Shown here piece after piece: positions 59,933 through 64,000 of a stretch of 64,000 nucleotides of DNA. The stretch comes from Cognatiluteimonas profundi (lineage in GTDB: Bacteria > Pseudomonadota > Gammaproteobacteria > Xanthomonadales > Xanthomonadaceae). Location: the NCBI RefSeq assembly GCF_009792795.1, contig NZ_VKHQ01000004.1, forward strand, positions 62,001-126,000, read 5' to 3'. The notes beneath the pieces are model-generated. The model saw nothing but the letters and a program-made list of their open reading frames with translations. It was not told where the DNA came from and made no database searches. The number at the start of each line of letters is the position of its first letter. Position 1 is the first letter of the stretch. Position numbers and translations under genes: made by a program.

Positions 59933-61504
59933 ATGTCCGCAGACCATCTCCCCGTGCGTCGCGCGTTGCTGTCGGTGTCCGACAAGACCGGCCTGGTCGA
60001 ACTGGCGCAGGCGCTTGTCGCACTCGGCATCGACCTGGTCTCGACCGGCGGTACCGCCGCGGCCATCCGCGACGCCGGATTGCCGGTGCGCGATGTCAGC
60101 GACCTCACCGGCTTCCCGGAAATGATGGACGGCCGCGTCAAGACGCTGCATCCCATGGTCCATGGCGGGCTGCTTGGCCGCTCGGGCACCGACGATGCGG
60201 TCATGGCGGCGCACGGCATCGAGCCGATCGACCTGCTGGTCCTCAACCTGTACCCCTTCGAGACCGTCGCCGCCAATCCCGATGCCTCGATGGAGGACAT
60301 CATCGAGAACATCGACATCGGCGGCCCGGCGATGCTGCGTTCGGCGGCCAAGAATTACGCGCGCGTCGCCGTCGCGACCGATCCCGCGCAATATGGCCAG
60401 GTCGTCGCCGAGCTGCAGACCAACAAGGGAACCCTGTCGGCGGCGACGCGTTTCGCACTGTCGGTCGCGGCATTCAATCGCGTCGCGCGCTACGACGCCT
60501 GCATCAGCGACTACCTGTCCTCGCTCGATGCCGCCGGCGGGCGCGCGCTGTTCCCGGCGCAGCAGAACATCACCTTCGTCAAGGCGATGGACCTGCGCTA
60601 CGGCGAGAATCCGCACCAGCAGGGCGCGTTCTATCGCGACGTGGATCCGGTTGCCGGCGCCCTGGCGACCTTCACCCAGTTGCAGGGCAAGGAGCTGAGC
60701 TACAACAACCTGGCCGATGCCGACGCCGCGTGGGAATGCGTGCGCCAGTTCGACCGCGCCGCATGCGTCATCGTCAAGCATGCCAATCCCTGCGGCGTCG
60801 CCGAGTCGCAGAGCTGCCTGGACAGCTACGAACAGGCCTATGCGACCGATCCGACCTCGGCATTCGGCGGCATCATCGCCTTCAACCGCAAGCTCGATGC
60901 GCGGACGGCGAAAGCGATCCTGGACCGGCAGTTCGTCGAGGTGCTGGCCGCACCGGACTACGAGCCCGGCGCGCTGGAAGTCTGCGCGAAGAAAGCCAAC
61001 GTGCGCGTGCTGCGGATCCCCGAAGGGCCGGCCCGCAACCGCTTCGACTTCAAGCGCGTGGGTTCGGGCCTGCTGGTGCAGACCAGCGACGACCGCGAAG
61101 TGACGCGCGAGGAGCTCAAGGTGGTGACGCGCCGCGCGCCGACGCCGACCGAACTGGACGACCTGCTGTTTGCCTGGCGCATCGCCAAGTACGTCAAATC
61201 CAATGCGATCGTCTATGCGCGCGACCACCGCACGATCGGCATCGGCGCGGGGCAGATGAGCCGCGTGATCAGTGCGCGCATCGCCGCCATGAAGGCGGAG
61301 GACGCCGGGCTCGGGGTGAAGGGCTCGGTGATGGCCAGCGATGCATTCTTCCCGTTCCGCGACGGCATCGACGCCGCTGCGGCCGCCGGCATCGTCGCGG
61401 TGATCCAGCCCGGAGGATCGATGCGCGACGCCGAAGTGATCGCTGCCGCCGACGAGCACGACATCGCGATGGTCTTCACCGGCATTCGTCATTTCCGGCA
61501 TTGA
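59933..61504 (+). CDS. purH: Bifunctional AICAR transformylase/IMP cyclohydrolase
   Basis: Last two steps of IMP synthesis. The 523-residue protein has the IMP cyclohydrolase (MGS-like) domain at the N-terminus, including [16 protein letters not shown] and [13 protein letters not shown], and the AICAR transformylase domain with [12 protein letters not shown] and [16 protein letters not shown] 59933 begins [20 protein letters not shown]. purD follows by seven bases; the two are a classic purHD operon. Confidence 0.96.
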   Translation: MSADHLPVRRALLSVSDKTGLVELAQALVALGIDLVSTGGTAAAIRDAGLPVRDVSDLTGFPEMMDGRVKTLHPMVHGGLLGRSGTDDAVMAAHGIEPIDLLVLNLYPFETVAANPDASMEDIIENIDIGGPAMLRSAAKNYARVAVATDPAQYGQVVAELQTNKGTLSAATRFALSVAAFNRVARYDACISDYLSSLDAAGGRALFPAQQNITFVKAMDLRYGENPHQQGAFYRDVDPVAGALATFTQLQGKELSYNNLADADAAWECVRQFDRAACVIVKHANPCGVAESQSCLDSYEQAYATDPTSAFGGIIAFNRKLDARTAKAILDRQFVEVLAAPDYEPGALEVCAKKANVRVLRIPEGPARNRFDFKRVGSGLLVQTSDDREVTREELKVVTRRAPTPTELDDLLFAWRIAKYVKSNAIVYARDHRTIGIGAGQMSRVISARIAAMKAEDAGLGVKGSVMASDAFFPFRDGIDAAAAAGIVAVIQPGGSMRDAEVIAAADEHDIAMVFTGIRHFRH

Positions 61505-61511
61505 GGACTTC

Positions 61512-62798
61512 ATGAAAATCCTCGTCGTGGGTGGTGGTGGGCGCGAACACGCGCTGGCGTGGAAGCTGGCGCAGTCGCCGCGCATCGATGCGGTGCTGGT
61601 CGCACCGGGAAACGCCGGGACCGCCGCCGAGCCGAAGTGCCGCAACGTCGCGGTCATGGCCGATGACATCGACGGCCTGCTGGCGCTGGCCCGCGACGAG
61701 TCCGTCAGCGTCACGGTCGTCGGTCCCGAGGGCCCGCTGGTGGCGGGCATCGTCGATCGATTCCGCGCCGCCGGCATGCGCATCTTCGGGCCGACGGCAG
61801 CGGCCGCGCAGCTCGAAGGCAGCAAGGCCTTCGCCAAGGATTTCCTCCAGCGCCACGGCATCCCGACCGCGCATTACGCGGTGCACACCGATGTCGCTGC
61901 CGCGCTCGCGCACGTGCGCGGCATCGGTGCGCCGATCGTGGTCAAGGCCGACGGACTGGCCGCCGGCAAGGGCGTCGTCGTCGCGATGACGCTGGCCGAG
62001 GCCGAAGCGGCAGTCACCGACATGCTTGCCGGCAACACGATGGGCGCGGCGGGTGCGCGCGTGGTGATCGAGGAATTCCTCGCCGGCGAGGAAGCCAGTT
62101 TCATCTCGATGGTCGATGGCGTCACCGCGCTGCCGATGGCGACCTCGCAGGACCACAAGCGCGTTGGCGACGGCGACACCGGGCCCAACACCGGCGGCAT
62201 GGGCGCGTATTCGCCAGCGCCGGTCATCACCGCCGACGTGCATGCGCGCGTGATGCGCGAGGTCGTCGAACCCACCGTGCGCGGCATGGCCAGCGATGGC
62301 ATTCCCTTCACCGGCTTCCTTTACGCCGGGCTGATGATCGATGCGTCCGGTGCGCCGAAAGTGATCGAGTACAACGCGCGCTTCGGCGATCCGGAGACGC
62401 AGCCGGTCCTGATGCGCCTGCAATCGGACCTGCTCGACCTGGTCGAGGCGGCGATCGATGGCCGCCTGGACCAGGTGCAGGCGCAGTGGGACCCGCGCGC
62501 ATCGCTCGGCGTGGTCATGGCCGCCGAGCATTACCCCGCGACACCGCGCCTTGGCGACCCGATCAACGAGTGGGACGTGCCCGACGTGGCCGACACCAAG
62601 GTGTTCCACGCCGGCACGCGCCAGGTCGACGGCAACATCGTGACCTCGGGCGGACGCGTGCTGTGCGTGTGCGCGCTGGGCGTTTCCGTCGGCGCTGCGC
62701 AGCGCAAGGCCTATGCGCAGGTGGCCGGGATTTCCTGGCATGGCGAGTTCCACCGGCACGACATCGGCTGGCGGGCGATCGGGCGGGAGCGCGGCTGA
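61512..62798 (+). CDS. purD: Phosphoribosylamine-glycine ligase
   Basis: Second step of purine synthesis (GAR synthetase), ATP-grasp fold, 428 residues. N-terminal MKILVVGGGGREHALAWKLA, the Mg-binding ATP-grasp signature IEYNARFGDPETQ, and the family signature blocks TAAAAQLEGSKAFAKDF and GPNTGGMGAYSP. Seven bases after purH. Confidence 0.96.
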   Translation: MKILVVGGGGREHALAWKLAQSPRIDAVLVAPGNAGTAAEPKCRNVAVMADDIDGLLALARDESVSVTVVGPEGPLVAGIVDRFRAAGMRIFGPTAAAAQLEGSKAFAKDFLQRHGIPTAHYAVHTDVAAALAHVRGIGAPIVVKADGLAAGKGVVVAMTLAEAEAAVTDMLAGNTMGAAGARVVIEEFLAGEEASFISMVDGVTALPMATSQDHKRVGDGDTGPNTGGMGAYSPAPVITADVHARVMREVVEPTVRGMASDGIPFTGFLYAGLMIDASGAPKVIEYNARFGDPETQPVLMRLQSDLLDLVEAAIDGRLDQVQAQWDPRASLGVVMAAEHYPATPRLGDPINEWDVPDVADTKVFHAGTRQVDGNIVTSGGRVLCVCALGVSVGAAQRKAYAQVAGISWHGEFHRHDIGWRAIGRERG

Positions 62799-62836
62799 AG
62801 CGCAGGACGGCCACGCACCGACCGCTGTCATTCACC

Positions 62837-63541
62837 ATGTCCAATCTTGATTTCGCAGCGATCGCTGCCTTCCTCGACGGCTATGCCGCGGAGCTGAAAG
62901 GCATCCTTGGATACTCGCGCGGACAGTGGGACAAAGGCGACCTGTACGGCGAGGCCTGCCTCGCAGCGATCGCACTGGGCGACAAACAAGGATGCGCCCT
63001 CGACCTCGATGATCTGGAGGATGTCGATCGCTTGCTGCGCCGCCTGCGCAGCCGCGCCCGCAGCGCGGGTGGTGTGCTGCGCAGCGCCGAGCGTCCGGAC
63101 CAGTTCGCGCCTGATGCGGGAGAACGCGGGCCTCGCTCATGGGATCGGTTGGCCCCGAACGAAGCCGAGCATCCGTTATCGCTGCTCGAAGCACTCGAAT
63201 CCGTCGTCCCCGAACCCGAGCCGGTCGACCCCTATCACTCCGAAACCGCAGCGTGGCGATGGCTGGTAGAGCGTTTCGACCGACGCATGGTCGATATCGC
63301 CGCATTCCTGCTGATATCCACGTCCTGGTGCCGGGTGCGTCGGCGGCGCGCCCGGCATCGCGCCAGTACCCAATGGCAACTGCCGCATCGGTTGCTGGTC
63401 GGCGGGGCTGACACCAACGCGATCCAACCCTGGCGCAAGTTCAAGTTGCCGGCACGCGATCCGGCAGCGCCAGGGCAACTCGTGTTGAACTACTGGACGC
63501 GGCCGAAGCAGCCGGCCCGCGGGCAACTCTGGCTGCTGTAA
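62837..63541 (+). CDS. Unrecognised protein at the right edge
   Basis: A 234-residue protein (MSNLDFAAIAAFLDGYAAELKG...) that I do not recognise. Its N-terminal helical region LDGYAAELKGILGYSRGQWDKGDLYGEACLAAIA is the only loosely familiar part (a DNA-binding-like helical look); the C-terminal part is arginine/tryptophan-rich (WCRVRRRRARHRASTQW). No signal or membrane segment. It starts 38 bases after purD and converges on a Cro/CI-like regulator gene with a two-base gap, so it may belong to a small insertion after purD. The open frame continues upstream; ATG 62837 is the only good start. Confidence 0.6.
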   Translation: MSNLDFAAIAAFLDGYAAELKGILGYSRGQWDKGDLYGEACLAAIALGDKQGCALDLDDLEDVDRLLRRLRSRARSAGGVLRSAERPDQFAPDAGERGPRSWDRLAPNEAEHPLSLLEALESVVPEPEPVDPYHSETAAWRWLVERFDRRMVDIAAFLLISTSWCRVRRRRARHRASTQWQLPHRLLVGGADTNAIQPWRKFKLPARDPAAPGQLVLNYWTRPKQPARGQLWLL

Positions 63542-63543
63542 CG

Positions 63544-63942
63544 CTAGACACCCTTCGATCCGATGCGTGGCGCGGACAACGCCATGATCAGTTCGCGGAC
63601 CAGCTTGCGCTGCGCAACCGGCAGGCCGACAAAAGCCTCGAACACCGCACGATCCTGGGTGCTCATGGCTTCCCAGACGGCCGGACCCTCGCCGATCCGT
63701 GACTTGCCACCGAACTGCAGCTCGTGCGGTTCCAAGCCCACGATCGCCGCCAGCACCCGGATCTTGTCCTGCTTTGGCATCGACTTGCCATTGAGCCAGC
63801 CGGATATCGCCTGCGCGGTCACCGGCGCTCCCCGGTAGCGGGAATTGAACCGCTTCTCGATCACCGCGGGGCTGGCCTCGATGCCGGCGTCTTTCAGGGC
63901 GGTGCGCAATCGCGCTGCAAATTCCGCTTTCTCGTCCTTCAT
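63544..63942 (-). CDS. Phage-type helix-turn-helix regulator
   Basis: A 132-residue DNA-binding protein with an N-terminal HTH of the CI/Cro type around 24-58, VTAQAISGWLNGKSMPKQDK being the recognition helix region, followed by IRVLAAIVGLEPHELQFG. The C-terminal part (EAMSTQDRAVFEAFVGLP) resembles small regulators of integrative elements and prophages that repress excision genes. ATG at 63942. It converges with the unrecognised gene and points out of the window to the right, so an element may continue there. Confidence 0.7.
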   Translation of the reverse strand: MKDEKAEFAARLRTALKDAGIEASPAVIEKRFNSRYRGAPVTAQAISGWLNGKSMPKQDKIRVLAAIVGLEPHELQFGGKSRIGEGPAVWEAMSTQDRAVFEAFVGLPVAQRKLVRELIMALSAPRIGSKGV

Positions 63943-64000
63943 GGCACCGGACGGTAGTGGCCGCGCGGACTGGCATTGGAAGTTTTTCTTTCACTTTGAT

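Overview
The window is a piece of chromosome from a high-GC gammaproteobacterium. Gene content, protein style and gene order (accB-accC-prmA-zinc-ribbon-fis-purH-purD; a PPi-type phosphofructokinase next to adk and mpl; an H-NS-type protein; a CIRCE-controlled groSL) point to the Xanthomonadaceae/Lysobacteraceae, for example Lysobacter, Luteimonas or a relative. This is inferred from protein features only. Almost everything is vertically inherited core genome; there is no CRISPR array, rRNA or tRNA, complete IS element or obvious prophage. The only accessory hints are two unrecognised/regulatory genes at the right edge (62.8-63.9 kb), dispersed palindromic repeats and one decayed gene.

Layout. 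0-2.1 kb (minus): LON-domain protein (cut by the edge), mpl and adk. 2.3-8.5 kb: a pyrophosphate-centred stretch with PPi-dependent phosphofructokinase, a membrane H+-pyrophosphatase and soluble pyrophosphatase, with a PH-domain protein, a secreted protein, a CopD-like membrane protein and a frameshifted CsgG-like gene relic between them. 8.5-11.1 kb (minus): a coupled sulfotransferase/aspartyl-hydroxylase-like pair and an ion-channel-like protein. 11.1-13.3 kb: thiC under a TPP riboswitch. 13.3-19.2 kb: a zinc-ribbon methyltransferase and an RND efflux pump plus lipoprotein adaptor, divergent from a TetR repressor. 19.3-21.4 kb: a Pcm-like methyltransferase lacking the usual active-site serine motif, and tolC.

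21.4-28.8 kb is an envelope/LPS block: waaA, an LpxL/HtrB-type acyltransferase, an O-antigen-ligase-like protein, a GT4 glycosyltransferase, a CHCC zinc-finger protein, and lptG/lptF. 29.0-33.9 kb: pepA-holC-valS, with a palindromic repeat between pepA and holC. 33.9-35.4 kb (minus): pssA, a small coupled gene that may encode the Pol III psi subunit, and rimI. 35.5-38.7 kb: two DUF4124 genes, proS, a dispersed repeat and an H-NS-family gene. 38.7-44.0 kb: pirin, a nitroreductase-type reductase, an ELM1-like protein and glnE. 44.1-48.4 kb: a secreted subtilase, a PYROXD2-type FAD oxidoreductase and an acyltransferase.

48.5-50.6 kb holds groL and groS with a CIRCE operator overlapping a sigma70-like promoter. 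51.1-55 kb: an XRE regulator with a promoter palindrome, cutA, an unusually long DsbD with a duplicated N-terminal domain, and a TlpA-like thioredoxin. 55.1-62.8 kb: aroQ, accB, accC, prmA, a zinc-ribbon membrane protein, fis, purH and purD. No unmistakable new multi-gene system is visible. The most useful leads are the candidate holD, the duplicated DsbD-alpha domain, the Pcm-like protein without its serine motif, the sulfotransferase/hydroxylase pair, the pyrophosphate gene neighbourhood and the repeat families.
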